The notes under the pieces were generated by a model. It did not search any database and was not told the origin of the DNA. It worked only from the letters and a program-made list of their open reading frames with translations. This document shows, piece by piece, positions 29,219-38,172 of a stretch of 64,000 nucleotides of DNA; position 1 is the first letter of the stretch, and every line of letters begins with the position of its first letter. Location of the stretch: NCBI RefSeq assembly GCF_001458415.1, contig NZ_CYSD01000043.1:220762-284761 (forward strand). Direction: 5' to 3'. The translations under genes were made by a program, and so were the position numbers. The DNA is from Tritonibacter multivorans (GTDB lineage Bacteria; Pseudomonadota; Alphaproteobacteria; Rhodobacterales; Rhodobacteraceae).

Positions 29219-29244
29219 AGCCCGGGTTTCTGACCCGGGCTTTT
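29219..29244 (+). terminator. Terminator/attenuator after the binding-protein gene
   Basis: AGCCCGGGT pairs with ACCCGGGCT (9 bp, 5-base loop), followed by TTTCC. It lies between the binding-protein gene and livG of the same operon, so it probably reduces but does not abolish read-through. Confidence 0.8.
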
Positions 29245-29286
29245 CCAAATTCAATAAGCCGCAAAATGCGGCAGGGGATATCACAT

Positions 29287-30069
29287 ATGATCGTCGTCGA
29301 GGACTTGCATAAGCACTTCGGCGGGTTCCACGCGGTTGACGGCGCTTCGCTGGAAATCGCAAAGGGATCCATTACCGGTCTGATCGGGCCAAATGGCGCG
29401 GGTAAGACCACCCTTTTCAACGTAATTGCCGGCGTTCTGAAGCCGACGTCAGGCCGTGTTCTGATGGATGGCGAAGACATCACCGGTCTGCCGCCGCATC
29501 AGCTGTTCCACAAGGGCCTCTTGCGCACCTTCCAGATCGCGCATGAGTTTTCCACCATGACCTGCCGCGAGAACCTGATGATGGTTCCGGGCGACCAGCT
29601 TGGTGAAAACCTGTGGAACACATGGTTTGGCCGCAAGCGTATTGCCGACCAGGAACGCGCCCTGCGCGCCAAAGCCGATGAGGTGCTGGAGTTTCTGACC
29701 ATCAGCCATATCGCTGACCTGAAAGCAGGCGAGATTTCGGGTGGTCAGAAGAAGCTTCTGGAACTGGGCCGCACCATGATGGTCGACGCCAAGATCGTCT
29801 TCCTCGACGAGGTCGGCGCGGGCGTGAACCGCACCCTTCTCTACACCATCGGTGATGCCATCAAGCGTCTCAACGAGGAACGCGGCTATACCTTTGTGGT
29901 GATTGAGCACGACATGGAATTCATCGGTCAGATCTGCGACCCGGTCATCTGTATGGCCGAGGGCAAAAAACTGGCCGAAGGCACCCTGTCCGAGATCAAA
30001 GCAAACGAGCAAGTCATCGAAGCTTATCTCGGTACAGGTCTGAAAAACAAAGACAAACTGGAAGCCTGA
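29287..30069 (+). CDS. livG: Branched-chain amino acid type ABC transporter ATPase LivG
   Basis: A 260-residue ATPase. Walker A GPNGAGKTT near residue 33, signature EISGGQKKLLELGRTMM, Walker B IVFLDEVGAGV and H-loop VIEHDMEFI are present. The usual proline after DE (DEP) is a valine here. The long insert between Walker A and the signature is typical of LivG rather than LivF. The ATG at 29287 was chosen because AGGGG lies 10 bases upstream; an in-frame start 21 bp earlier has no such site. It is followed 2 bp later by a secreted-protein gene. Confidence 0.92.
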   Translation: MIVVEDLHKHFGGFHAVDGASLEIAKGSITGLIGPNGAGKTTLFNVIAGVLKPTSGRVLMDGEDITGLPPHQLFHKGLLRTFQIAHEFSTMTCRENLMMVPGDQLGENLWNTWFGRKRIADQERALRAKADEVLEFLTISHIADLKAGEISGGQKKLLELGRTMMVDAKIVFLDEVGAGVNRTLLYTIGDAIKRLNEERGYTFVVIEHDMEFIGQICDPVICMAEGKKLAEGTLSEIKANEQVIEAYLGTGLKNKDKLEA

Positions 30070-30071
30070 CT

Positions 30072-30635
30072 ATGACTACCCTGAAGTCCGCTATTGCAGC
30101 TGCTATGACGTTCTCAGCAGCGGCGACATCTCTTTTTGCGGATGATTTTTCCTGCCCGGCAACATTCCAAGGGGATGCAGCAACCTGCGAAACGCTGGCC
30201 CCTGGGTTGGGTATCTGCGATGTGCCCAGTACCTGGTTCCCGAATGATGTGGCCGAGGGCGACCTGCGGTCGTACCGCGTGATCGGCGGCTACGAGATGC
30301 ACCTTGCAACGCTGGCCGCTGGCAGTGCTGCCGAGGTCGCAGAGATCCTGAAGGCGCAGGGTCAGGCCCGTGCAACGGAAGGCGAGGACAGCTTTCTAAT
30401 GCACTGGGACCATGATGCCACCACGCAAGACTGTGGGGTCGTTTCCGTGGCATATCGCACGGTTCTTGAATCTGGACCCCGCGATGTGATCGCAACCGCC
30501 TACCCGACTGCCGATGGCTGGGTGGTCGCCAAATACGAAGGCTATGACCGGGTCTTCCCCTATGCACGGGGCAAGTACTGGAAAGACATCCACGGGCTTA
30601 TGTCCAAAGTCCTATTTGAGGGGCGCTATGAGTGA
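30072..30635 (+). CDS. Secreted protein of unknown function between livG and livF
   Basis: A 187-residue protein I do not recognise. A signal peptide (hydrophobic SAIAAAMTFSAAATSLFA) is likely cleaved near residue 23. The mature part has four cysteines (C28, C39, C49, C121), enough for two disulfides, and is acidic and rich in aromatic residues toward the end (W54, Y68, Y74, YARGKYWKDIHG). It starts 2 bp after livG and overlaps livF by 8 bp, so it is co-translated with the transporter. A periplasmic accessory or ligand-handling role is an inference from context only. Confidence 0.8.
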   Translation: MTTLKSAIAAAMTFSAAATSLFADDFSCPATFQGDAATCETLAPGLGICDVPSTWFPNDVAEGDLRSYRVIGGYEMHLATLAAGSAAEVAEILKAQGQARATEGEDSFLMHWDHDATTQDCGVVSVAYRTVLESGPRDVIATAYPTADGWVVAKYEGYDRVFPYARGKYWKDIHGLMSKVLFEGRYE

Positions 30636-31341
30636 ACCATTTCTGATTGGCGATGCCATGACTGGAGGATACGGCAAGGGGCCGGATATCCTTCATGATT
30701 GCACCATCGCTGTAAATCCCGGCGAGATTGCCGTGATCGTGGGCCCCAATGGGGCCGGTAAATCCACGGCAATGAAGGCCACCTTTGGCATGTTGAACGT
30801 GCGGTCTGGCGCGGTGCGACTGGGTGGTGAGGACATCACCAACCTGACCCCGCAGCAGCGTGTGGTCAAAGGCATGGGTTTTGTGCCCCAGACCAGCAAT
30901 ATCTTCACCTCGATGACGGTGGAAGAAAATCTGGAGATGGGCGCCTTTATCCGCACGGATGATTACTCGGACACGATGGAGCAGATCTATGGCCTGTTCC
31001 CGATCCTGAAAGACAAGCGCAACCAACCGGCGGGCGAGCTGTCCGGTGGTCAGCGTCAGCAGGTGGCCGTGGGCCGCGCGTTGATGACCCAGCCCAAGGT
31101 TCTGCTGCTGGACGAACCCACTGCAGGCGTGTCGCCGATCGTCATGGATGAATTGTTCGACCGGATTATTGAGGTCTCTCGTACCGGTCTGCCGATCCTG
31201 ATGGTGGAGCAGAACGCCAAGCAAGCGCTTGAAATCGCGGACAAAGGCTATGTCCTTGTTCAGGGCCGTAACGCACATACAGGCACCGGCAAAGAGCTGT
31301 TGGCCGACGAAGAAGTGCGCAAATCATTCCTGGGGGGTTAA
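30628..31341 (+). CDS. livF: Branched-chain amino acid type ABC transporter ATPase LivF
   Basis: A 237-residue ATPase, shorter than LivG as usual. Walker A GPNGAGKST, signature ELSGGQRQQVAVGRALM, Walker B LLLDEPTAGVSP and H-loop MVEQNAKQALEI are intact. It pairs with LivG as a heterodimer under LivH and LivM. The ATG at 30628 lies within the last codons of the secreted-protein gene. The frame is open upstream, but only as a shadow of that gene. livH follows after 3 bp. Confidence 0.93.
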   Translation: MSEPFLIGDAMTGGYGKGPDILHDCTIAVNPGEIAVIVGPNGAGKSTAMKATFGMLNVRSGAVRLGGEDITNLTPQQRVVKGMGFVPQTSNIFTSMTVEENLEMGAFIRTDDYSDTMEQIYGLFPILKDKRNQPAGELSGGQRQQVAVGRALMTQPKVLLLDEPTAGVSPIVMDELFDRIIEVSRTGLPILMVEQNAKQALEIADKGYVLVQGRNAHTGTGKELLADEEVRKSFLGG

Positions 31342-31344
31342 GAG

Positions 31345-32355
31345 ATGGATTTCCTTAATGCCCTCGTGGCACTTGCAAACTTTGTGCTGATCCCCGGCAT
31401 CACCTATGGCAGCCAGCTGGCGCTGGGTGCGCTGGGTGTGACGCTGATCTATGGTATTCTGCGGTTCTCGAACTTTGCCCATGGCGACACCATGGCGTTT
31501 GGCACCATGGTGACCATTCTTGTGACCTGGGGCTTTCAGGCCATGGGGATCTCGGCGGGGCCGTTGCCCACTGCGCTTCTGGCCCTGCCCTTTGGCATTC
31601 TGGCCACCATGGCGCTGGTGCTGCTGACCGACAAAGCCGTCTATGGATTTTATCGCCACCAGAAAGCCAAACCGGTTGTGCTGGTGATGGTCTCGCTGGG
31701 CGTGATGTTCATGATGAACGGTCTTGTGCGTTTCATCATTGGCCCGGGCGATCAGCGTTTTGCCGATGGTGAGCGGTTCATCATGAAGGCCCGCGCCTTC
31801 AAACAGATGACCGGTCTGCGTGAAGGTCTGGCGATCAAGACCAGCCAGGGCATCACCGTGATCACTGCGATCATCGTTGTCGCGGCGCTGTTCTGGTTCC
31901 TGAACAAGACCCGCACCGGTAAATCCATGCGCGCCTATTCCGACAACGAAGATCTGGCGCTGCTGTCCGGCATCAATCCCGACCGCGTGGTCATGTACAC
32001 ATGGCTGATCGTGGCCGCGCTGGCGACCATTGCCGGCACGCTCTATGGTCTGGATAAATCCTTCAAACCCTTCACCTACTTCCAGCTGCTGCTGCCGATC
32101 TTTGCAGCCGCAATCGTTGGTGGTCTGGGCAACCCGCTTGGCGCGATTGCAGGCGGTTTTGTCATTGCCCTGAGCGAGGTCACAGTGACCTATGCCTGGA
32201 AGAAAGTGCTGAATTACACCATGCCCGATGGGCTCGAGCCCAGTGGCCTCGCACAGCTGATGAGCACCGATTACAAATTTGCGGTGTCCTTCACGATCCT
32301 TGTGATTGTGCTGCTGTTCAAACCCACCGGCATCTTCAAAGGAAAAGCGGTATGA
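31345..32355 (+). CDS. livH: Branched-chain amino acid type ABC transporter permease LivH
   Basis: A 336-residue inner-membrane permease with about eight hydrophobic segments. ITYGSQLALGALGVTLIYGILRFSNFAHGD is represented near residues 20-50, and the LivH-type loop ALLSGINPDRVVMYTW near 205-220 is the likely ATPase contact. AAAIVGGLGNPLGAIAGGF near 255 is the conserved family turn. It pairs with LivM to form the translocation path. GGGGGTTAAGAG precedes the start. Its stop overlaps the LivM start (ATGA). Confidence 0.93.
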   Translation: MDFLNALVALANFVLIPGITYGSQLALGALGVTLIYGILRFSNFAHGDTMAFGTMVTILVTWGFQAMGISAGPLPTALLALPFGILATMALVLLTDKAVYGFYRHQKAKPVVLVMVSLGVMFMMNGLVRFIIGPGDQRFADGERFIMKARAFKQMTGLREGLAIKTSQGITVITAIIVVAALFWFLNKTRTGKSMRAYSDNEDLALLSGINPDRVVMYTWLIVAALATIAGTLYGLDKSFKPFTYFQLLLPIFAAAIVGGLGNPLGAIAGGFVIALSEVTVTYAWKKVLNYTMPDGLEPSGLAQLMSTDYKFAVSFTILVIVLLFKPTGIFKGKAV

Positions 32356-33674
32356 CGGAGACTGTCAAAACCGGGCTGCTGTTCGCAGCCGCCGCCCTCT
32401 TGATCGTGCTGGATGGCACGGTGAGTTTCGGCATCTTTTCAGGGTCTTGGAATTCGTCCCTGACCATTCTCAACATGGGTCTCATCTCGGCCATTATGGC
32501 GCTGGGTGTAAACCTGCAGTGGGGCTTTGCGGGGCTCTTTAATGTCGGCATCATGGGCTTTACGGCGCTGGGTGGTCTGGCTGTGGTTCTGACCGCAATG
32601 CCGGTGACCGAAGGCGCATGGTCCGCAGGTGGCTTCCGCATTGTGGGCGGCCTGATCTTTGGTGCGGCCACCATCGTGGCGGCTGTTCTTGCCTACACCA
32701 AACTGTCTGCAGGTCGCGCGCGCAGCTTCACTGTGCTGGCTATTCTCGTTGTTGGCTTCTTCGTCTATCGCGGGATCTTTGATCCGGGCGTTGCCGCCGT
32801 GGAAGAAATCAACCCGGCCCTGCAAGGCAATATCGGCGGTCTGGGCTTGCCGGTGCTGCTGGCCTGGCCTGTTGGGGGTCTGATCGCGGCCGGTGCGGCT
32901 TGGCTGATTGGCAAAACCGCGCTGGGTCTGCGCTCTGATTATTTGGCGATTGCCACCCTTGGCATTGCAGAAATCATTCTGGCAGTGCTGAAGAACGAAG
33001 ACTGGTTGTCGCGCGGCGTGAAAAACGTGGTCGGCCTGCCCCGTCCGCTGCCGTATGAGGTTGATCTGCAAAAGGACGCAGACTTCATTGCCGGGGCAGC
33101 CTCCTGGGGGCTGGATGTCACCACCGCGTCGTCGCTCTATGTGAAAACCGGCTACGCGCTGATGTTCGCGGCTGTTCTGATCGTTCTGCTGGTCATGGCG
33201 CAGCTCGCACTCAAAAGCCCCTGGGGCCGAATGATGCGCGCGATCCGCGACAATGAGGTCGCGGCCGAAGCCATGGGCAAAAACGTCACCCAACGTCACC
33301 TGCAGATCTTCATCCTCGGCTCTGCCATCTGCGGCATCGCCGGTGCGATGATGACCACGCTGGACAGCCAGCTGACACCGGGCACCTATAACCCGCTGCG
33401 CTTCACCTTCCTGATCTGGGTGATGGTCATCGTTGGCGGGTCCGGCAATAACTTTGGCGCGGTGCTGGGCGGCCTGCTGGTCTGGTTCTTCTGGATCAAG
33501 GTGGAGCCGATGGGCCAGCTGCTGATGGAGCTTGTGACGTCTGGCATGGCAGACGGCAGCGCACTCAAAGCGCATCTTCTGGGCAGTGCTGCACATATGC
33601 GCCTCTTCATGATGGGCCTTGTTCTGCTCCTCATGCTGCGGTTCAGCCCACGTGGGCTTATCCCTGAAAAATAA
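32352..33674 (+). CDS. livM: Branched-chain amino acid type ABC transporter permease LivM
   Basis: A 440-residue permease, at the long end for LivM. It has an N-terminal block of helices (SAIMALGVNLQWGFAGLFNVG at about 48-70) and the cytoplasmic loop RMMRAIRDNEVAAEAMGKNV near 295, where the ATPases dock. VIVGGSGNNFGAVLGGLLVW near 360 is the LivM counterpart of the LivH turn. An extra polar segment of about 45 residues near 225-270 should face the periplasm. It is the last gene of the operon and is followed by a terminator. Confidence 0.93.
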   Translation: MTETVKTGLLFAAAALLIVLDGTVSFGIFSGSWNSSLTILNMGLISAIMALGVNLQWGFAGLFNVGIMGFTALGGLAVVLTAMPVTEGAWSAGGFRIVGGLIFGAATIVAAVLAYTKLSAGRARSFTVLAILVVGFFVYRGIFDPGVAAVEEINPALQGNIGGLGLPVLLAWPVGGLIAAGAAWLIGKTALGLRSDYLAIATLGIAEIILAVLKNEDWLSRGVKNVVGLPRPLPYEVDLQKDADFIAGAASWGLDVTTASSLYVKTGYALMFAAVLIVLLVMAQLALKSPWGRMMRAIRDNEVAAEAMGKNVTQRHLQIFILGSAICGIAGAMMTTLDSQLTPGTYNPLRFTFLIWVMVIVGGSGNNFGAVLGGLLVWFFWIKVEPMGQLLMELVTSGMADGSALKAHLLGSAAHMRLFMMGLVLLLMLRFSPRGLIPEK

Positions 33675-33677
33675 CAA

Positions 33678-33712
33678 AAAACGCCGCCTCTCTTCCCGAA
33701 AGGCGGCGTTTT
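33678..33712 (+). terminator. Intrinsic terminator of the transporter operon
   Basis: AAAACGCCGCCT pairs with AGGCGGCGTTTT (12 bp, 11-base loop), followed by CTTTT. The A-rich left arm means it can also work for the convergent HerA-like gene. Confidence 0.9.
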
Positions 33713-33773
33713 CTTTTGGCCCAAAATACTCCCGCCGGAGGCAGCGGTTGCGCAACGCGCAGCCGCTTTTTCG

Positions 33774-35324
33774 TTAGCGTCCTTTGAACAACCCGCCCAG
33801 AATACCGCGCACAATTCGGCGTCCGGTGGTGCCTTTCAGTTCCTTGATAACCGCCTGAGACAGCGCAGACCCAAAAGTATCCGGCGACCGGCGGCTCATC
33901 CGGCGCGAAGACGACCGGCTGACGCGGCTGCCATTGTATCGCCGTGCCGCATTAAATTCGCGCGCCATGGGCTCCGGTGCCATCTCCGCTGCGTCTTCGG
34001 CCTGCGCAGCTTTGGCTGCGGCCGCCTCTGATCGTTTCTTCAAAATCTCATAGGCCGATGTCCGATCCAGGGCTTCGGCGTATTTCTGATGCAGCGACGA
34101 GGTAAGGATCACGCCCTCCCGTTCTGCCGCTGTGATCGGGCCCAGCTGGCTCGACGGGGGACGGATCAGGGTGCGTTCGACCACGCCGGGAACGCCTTTC
34201 TTCTGGAGCATCGACGTCACGGCCTCGCCGACGCCGACGTCGCGGATGGCGTCTTCCGTAGAAAAACGCGGGTTGTCGCGATAGGTCTCTGCCGCAAGGC
34301 GCAGTTTCTTGCGGTCTTTGGCGGTAAAGGCGCGCAGCGCATGTTGCACCCGATTGCCCAGCTGACCCAGAATATCTTCGGGAATATCATCCGGGCTTTG
34401 GGTGACAAAATAGACGCCAACCCCTTTGGACCGGATCAACCGCACCACCTGTTCGACCTTATCGACAAGGGCTTTTGGCGCGTCCTCAAACAGAAGATGT
34501 GCCTCGTCAAAGAAGAACACCAGCTTGGGTTTGTCGGGATCGCCAACCTCGGGCAGCTCTTCGAACAATTCGCTCAGCAGCCACAAGAGGAAGGTCGCAT
34601 AGAGTTTCGGCGAGGCCATCAGCTTGTCGGCGGCCAGAATGTTCACCATCCCGCGGCCATCGTCCGCTGTGCGCATCAGGTCGTTCAGCGCCAGTGCGGG
34701 TTCGCCAAAAAAACCAGCGCCGCCCTGGTTTTCCAGAACCAAGAGCCTGCGTTGGATCGCGCCAATCGACGCGGTGGACACATTGCCATAGCGCAGCGAC
34801 AGCTCTTTGCGGTTTTCGCCGACCCAGACCAATAGCGCCTGCAGGTCTTTCAGATCCAGCAGCGGCAGGCCGTCTTCATCGGCCAGTCGGAAGGCAATGT
34901 TCAGGATACCTTCCTGCGCTTCGCTCAGCTCCAGCAGGCGTGACAGCAGCAATGGTCCCATCTCTGCCACCGTGGTGCGGATTGGATGGCCCTGTTCGCC
35001 AAACAAATCCCAGAAGGTGACTGGGCAGTCATGATACGTGAATTCTTCAAAAAGAATTTTCTGCGCCCGCTCCATGAAGGGGGCGTGCAGCTTGGCACTG
35101 CTGGATCCGGGCATGGCAAGCCCCGACAGGTCGCCTTTGACGTCGGCCATGAAAACCGGCACGCCATTGTTCGAGAAGCTTTCGGCAAGGATCTGTAATG
35201 TCACGGTTTTACCGGTGCCGGTCGCGCCTGCGATCAGGCCGTGGCGATTGGCATATCTGAGCGAAAGCTCCTGCGCTTCGGAATAATCAGCACCGCCGCC
35301 GCCTATAAAAATCTTGTCAGTCAT
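33774..35324 (-). CDS. HerA-like ATPase (DUF853 helicase family)
   Basis: A 516-residue RecA/FtsK-fold ATPase of the DUF853 group (YjgR-like). Walker [13 protein letters not shown] lies near residue 31, Walker [14 protein letters not shown] near 270, and [28 protein letters not shown] carries the sensor and arginine-finger region. The C-terminal 90 residues include an A/E-rich helix and a basic tail. Its role is unknown; relatives have been linked to DNA handling. The start at 35324 ([11 protein letters not shown]) fits the family. A perfect DnaA box lies just upstream. Confidence 0.88.
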   Translation of the reverse strand: MTDKIFIGGGGADYSEAQELSLRYANRHGLIAGATGTGKTVTLQILAESFSNNGVPVFMADVKGDLSGLAMPGSSSAKLHAPFMERAQKILFEEFTYHDCPVTFWDLFGEQGHPIRTTVAEMGPLLLSRLLELSEAQEGILNIAFRLADEDGLPLLDLKDLQALLVWVGENRKELSLRYGNVSTASIGAIQRRLLVLENQGGAGFFGEPALALNDLMRTADDGRGMVNILAADKLMASPKLYATFLLWLLSELFEELPEVGDPDKPKLVFFFDEAHLLFEDAPKALVDKVEQVVRLIRSKGVGVYFVTQSPDDIPEDILGQLGNRVQHALRAFTAKDRKKLRLAAETYRDNPRFSTEDAIRDVGVGEAVTSMLQKKGVPGVVERTLIRPPSSQLGPITAAEREGVILTSSLHQKYAEALDRTSAYEILKKRSEAAAAKAAQAEDAAEMAPEPMAREFNAARRYNGSRVSRSSSRRMSRRSPDTFGSALSQAVIKELKGTTGRRIVRGILGGLFKGR

Positions 35325-35346
35325 ACAAATGCCGCTCCCGCTCGAC

Positions 35347-35355
35347 TTATCCACA
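35347..35355 (+). promoter_or_regulatory. DnaA box
   Basis: TTATCCACA is an exact match to the strongest DnaA box consensus. It sits 23 bp before the HerA-like start. It is single, with no cluster around it, so it is not an origin by itself; it could control the gene or be chance. Confidence 0.4.
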
Positions 35356-35450
35356 TGACCATACATTTTTAACCCTTTCGTGCAAAAGTGATATTTGCCC
35401 GTTGATCCAAATGCGGTTGGGTTGACGGACATTTCCTCCCTGTCAGACTG

Positions 35451-35480
35451 GGCCGTGCCTTGTGCACGGCCTACTTTTTT
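35451..35480 (+). terminator. Orphan intrinsic terminator (possible small RNA end)
   Basis: GGCCGTGC pairs with GCACGGCC (8 bp, 5-base loop), followed by TAC and six T. The nearest upstream plus-strand gene is livM, 1.8 kb away, which has its own terminator. A short transcript starting somewhere in 35330-35430 would end here. Confidence 0.65.
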
Positions 35481-35742
35481 CCAAACGCCGCCTGACTCGT
35501 GGCCTGTCCGGGCGTGTCATCTGTTCCGCAAATCTTCAATCGTCCTCTCCATCTGCGATATCGCGCCACTGGGCGCAGAATCTGGCACGTTTTATTAGAC
35601 GAAGCCGGAGTTTGCCCCGTCACTCACTCAGGTTTGAAACTGTTGTCGTATTTTTTTGTCATTGGCTGTTGACCATTGGGATCTTGGACCGTAACGTCCT
35701 GATTAATAACTAAGTCGGCCAGTCCGGCGGGGAGAAGAAATT

Positions 35743-35773
35743 GAAAAAGGGGATCTGTCAGATCCTCTTTTTC
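35743..35773. terminator. Second orphan terminator-like hairpin
   Basis: GAAAAAGGGGATCT can pair with AGATCCTCTTTTTC over 14 bp with one G-T pair and a 3-base loop. The A and T ends give a T tract on either strand, so direction is unclear. No gene lies next to it. Confidence 0.55.
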
Positions 35774-35964
35774 ATATTGTAGGAACGGGAACTTAGGCGG
35801 CAAAAATGGTCGCGGTTGCCGGTTCTGTTCCGCCGCCGCGCCGCAAGCGTTCCACCACGCTCCCCCCTCACATATCTTTGCAGCCTTTATGGACTGACAT
35901 GCTGGATTGTGCGTGTTACACCGCAAACACGCAGTTATTGAGCAGACATAGAGAAGAGGCTTTT

Positions 35965-36546
35965 ATGCTTAACTCCCTCACCAAAGTTTCCGCGATTGTC
36001 GCGTTGAGTGTTCTTTGGCAGCCCCTCGCGGCACAAGAAACATCTGAAGGCGAGGCCCCTGTTGCCGGTGGGTTGGACATGGGCCAGACGGTTCTGGGCC
36101 AGCTTTACATGAAGGAAAAGTCTGGCGACTGGCTTGTTGTCTGCACCAAGACAAATGCAGACGCAGACCCCTGTCATCTGTCGCAAACCCTGAATGATGC
36201 CGGCGGTCCGGTGGCCGAGATCAACCTCTATCGTCTTGAAGAAGGCAACCAGGCGGTTGCGGGCGCTCAGCTTCTTGCGCCGCTGGGCACCCTGCTGACC
36301 ACTGGCGTCTCTTTCTCGGTCGATGGCGCACCGGGCAAGCGGTACAACTTCAGCCACTGTGAACCCGGCGGCTGTATCGCCAAGATCGGTCTGACCGATG
36401 GCGACATCGCCGCATTCAAACAGGGCACCGCAGCCACTGTTTCGCTGCGCCCAGCCGAAGCGCCGGCGCAGATTGTCAAAGTTCCTATGTCGCTGAAAGG
36501 CTTTACCGCCGGGTTTGACGGCCTGAAGCCGGTCCTGCCGAACTAA
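35965..36546 (+). CDS. Invasion-associated locus B (IalB) family protein
   Basis: A 193-residue secreted protein. A signal peptide (VSAIVALSVLWQPLAAQ) is followed by an acidic stretch and then the IalB fold: SGDWLVVCTKTNADADPCHLSQTL, LGTLLTTGVSFSVDG, and FSHCEPGGCIAKIGL with two pairs of cysteines. IalB was named from Bartonella, but it is widespread in free-living alphaproteobacteria, where its role is not known. The start at 35965 has AGAAGAGG upstream and gives the signal peptide. A strong terminator follows. Confidence 0.88.
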   Translation: MLNSLTKVSAIVALSVLWQPLAAQETSEGEAPVAGGLDMGQTVLGQLYMKEKSGDWLVVCTKTNADADPCHLSQTLNDAGGPVAEINLYRLEEGNQAVAGAQLLAPLGTLLTTGVSFSVDGAPGKRYNFSHCEPGGCIAKIGLTDGDIAAFKQGTAATVSLRPAEAPAQIVKVPMSLKGFTAGFDGLKPVLPN

Positions 36547-36570
36547 CCCGCCCCCCGACGCAAAAGTTGT

Positions 36571-36606
36571 AGCGCCGCTTTGGGAAGGTCCAAAGCGGCG
36601 CTTTTT
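36571..36606 (+). terminator. Intrinsic terminator after ialB
   Basis: AGCGCCGCTTTGG pairs perfectly with CCAAAGCGGCGCT (13 bp, 6-base loop), followed by TTTT. Confidence 0.92.
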
Positions 36607-36627
36607 CATTGCGTGATCTTTGGCGTG

Positions 36628-37839
36628 TCAGATTTTGCGCAGCGCCAGAACCGCGTTCAGCCCACCAAAGGCAAAGGCGTTGGACAGAACCACATCCACT
36701 TTGGCGTCGCGCGCTTCATTTGGCACCACGTCGAGCGCACATTCCGGGTCGGGTTCTTCATAGCCAATGGTCGGGGCAATCACCCCATCGCGCAGGGCCA
36801 TAATGCAGGCCAGCAATTCGACCGCGCCGGTGCCGCCGATCAAATGGCCGTGCATGGATTTTGTCGAAGAAATCATCAGCTGATCGGCATGTTGACCAAA
36901 GGAATCCGCCACTGCGGCGCATTCGGTTTTGTCATTGGCAGCCGTGCCCGTGCCATGGGCATTGATGTATCCCACGTCTTCCGGGTTTAGACGGGCATCT
37001 TTCAACGCGCCGGAAATGGCCCGCGCGGCGCCCTGTTTTGACGGCATGACAATGTCGGCTGCGTCAGAAGACATGGCAAAGCCGATGACTTCGCACAGAA
37101 TTTCTGCGCCGCGTGCCTTGGCGTGTTCGTATTCTTCAAAGACAAAAATACCTGCGCCTTCGCCCTGAACCATGCCTTTGCGGTTGGCGCTGAACGGGCG
37201 GCAGGCGTCTTTGGACATGACCCGCAGGCCTTCCCAGGCTTTTACGCCGCCAAAACACAGCATTGATTCAGACCCGCCGGTGACCATTGCCGTGGCCATG
37301 CCTGTGCGCACCATCTGAAACGCCTGTGCCATCGCGTGGTTCGAGGACGCGCAGGCGGTGGAGACAGTAAAGCTTGGCCCCTTGAGGTTATGTTCCATTG
37401 ACACATGGCTGGCGGCCGCATTGTTCATCAGCTTTGGCACAACAAAGGGATGCACGCGGTTTTTGCCGTCCTCATAGACAGACCGGTAATTGTCATCCCA
37501 GGTCGACACCCCGCCCCCGGCAGTGCCCAGCACCACACCGGTGGTGGTGGCCAGCTCGCCGTCGAATGCCAGGCCCGACTGCTGGATGGCTTCATCGGCA
37601 GCAAACAGGGTGAATTGGGTGAAGCGGTCATAAAGCGCCATCTGCTGGCGGTTAAAGCGACCTTCGGCTTCAAAATCGCGGACTTGGCCGCCGATCTTAA
37701 TCGACAGCCGGTCGACGTCCTGAAACTCCAGCGCGCCAATGCCGCAGCGCCCTTCCTGCATCGAAGTCAGTGTTTCAGATACCGAATGGCCGAGCGCATT
37801 GATCGTGCCTGCGCCAGTGATCACAACACGTTTCATCAT
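36628..37839 (-). CDS. Beta-ketoacyl-ACP synthase, FabF-like
   Basis: A 403-residue condensing enzyme that extends acyl chains on acyl carrier protein with malonyl-ACP. The Cys-His-His triad is present: STACASSNHA (near 169), NAHGTGTAAND (near 298) and STKSMHGHLIGG (near 335). The decarboxylating type, FabF/FabB, is the best fit. Because it sits in one operon with a dedicated ACP, LpxD and an L,D-transpeptidase, it is probably a specialised rather than the housekeeping FabF. It lies 20 bp after the ACP gene. Confidence 0.92.
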   Translation of the reverse strand: MMKRVVITGAGTINALGHSVSETLTSMQEGRCGIGALEFQDVDRLSIKIGGQVRDFEAEGRFNRQQMALYDRFTQFTLFAADEAIQQSGLAFDGELATTTGVVLGTAGGGVSTWDDNYRSVYEDGKNRVHPFVVPKLMNNAAASHVSMEHNLKGPSFTVSTACASSNHAMAQAFQMVRTGMATAMVTGGSESMLCFGGVKAWEGLRVMSKDACRPFSANRKGMVQGEGAGIFVFEEYEHAKARGAEILCEVIGFAMSSDAADIVMPSKQGAARAISGALKDARLNPEDVGYINAHGTGTAANDKTECAAVADSFGQHADQLMISSTKSMHGHLIGGTGAVELLACIMALRDGVIAPTIGYEEPDPECALDVVPNEARDAKVDVVLSNAFAFGGLNAVLALRKI

Positions 37840-37859
37840 CTCTTCCCTTTGTGCGAAGG

Positions 37860-38117
37860 TCAGCCTTTTTCGGCGACCAGCTTTTCAATGCCTTGGATGA
37901 TCGCGGCGACATTGGAAATGTCGAAATCGCTTTCTTCGGGCTCGTTGGCATTAAAGGGGATGGAGATGTCGAACTCTTCTTCGATGGCAAAGATGCTCTC
38001 GACCAGGCCAAGGCTGTCAATGCCAAGGCTTTCGAGCGTGCTGTCGAGGGTCACGTCGGATGGTTCAAGAACTGCCTGCTCCGCGATGATTGCGATGACC
38101 TTGTCCTGAATGCTCAT
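37860..38117 (-). CDS. Acyl carrier protein (specialised)
   Basis: An 85-residue acidic helical protein. The phosphopantetheine serine is S35 in LGIDSLGLVE, and VESIFAIEEEFDISIPFN forms helix II and the next loop. It differs from housekeeping AcpP, which has the stretch DSLDTVELVMALEEEF. It should carry acyl intermediates for the neighbouring KAS and possibly hand the product to LpxD. It lies 55 bp after lpxD and 20 bp before the KAS gene. Confidence 0.92.
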   Translation of the reverse strand: MSIQDKVIAIIAEQAVLEPSDVTLDSTLESLGIDSLGLVESIFAIEEEFDISIPFNANEPEESDFDISNVAAIIQGIEKLVAEKG

Positions 38118-38172
38118 GGCTGTCGTGCCCCTGATCTTGCTTTAGGTTACCAGTGATGTAATGCCTGTGGCA

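Larger units (their letters stand above)
35325..35964. other. 640-bp intergenic region without supported protein gene
   Basis: It lies between the divergent HerA-like gene and ialB. It holds a DnaA box (35347-35355) and two terminator-like hairpins (35451-35480 and 35743-35773) that no annotated gene explains. Open frames of 67-100 codons exist (for example 35624-35926 on the minus strand), but they lack ribosome binding sites and codon bias. One or more small RNAs are possible. Confidence 0.5.

Noticed and set aside
35624..35926. A 100-codon frame on the minus strand in the HerA-ialB gap
   Set aside because: It runs through a terminator-like hairpin and lacks a ribosome binding site; small RNA content is more plausible than a protein.
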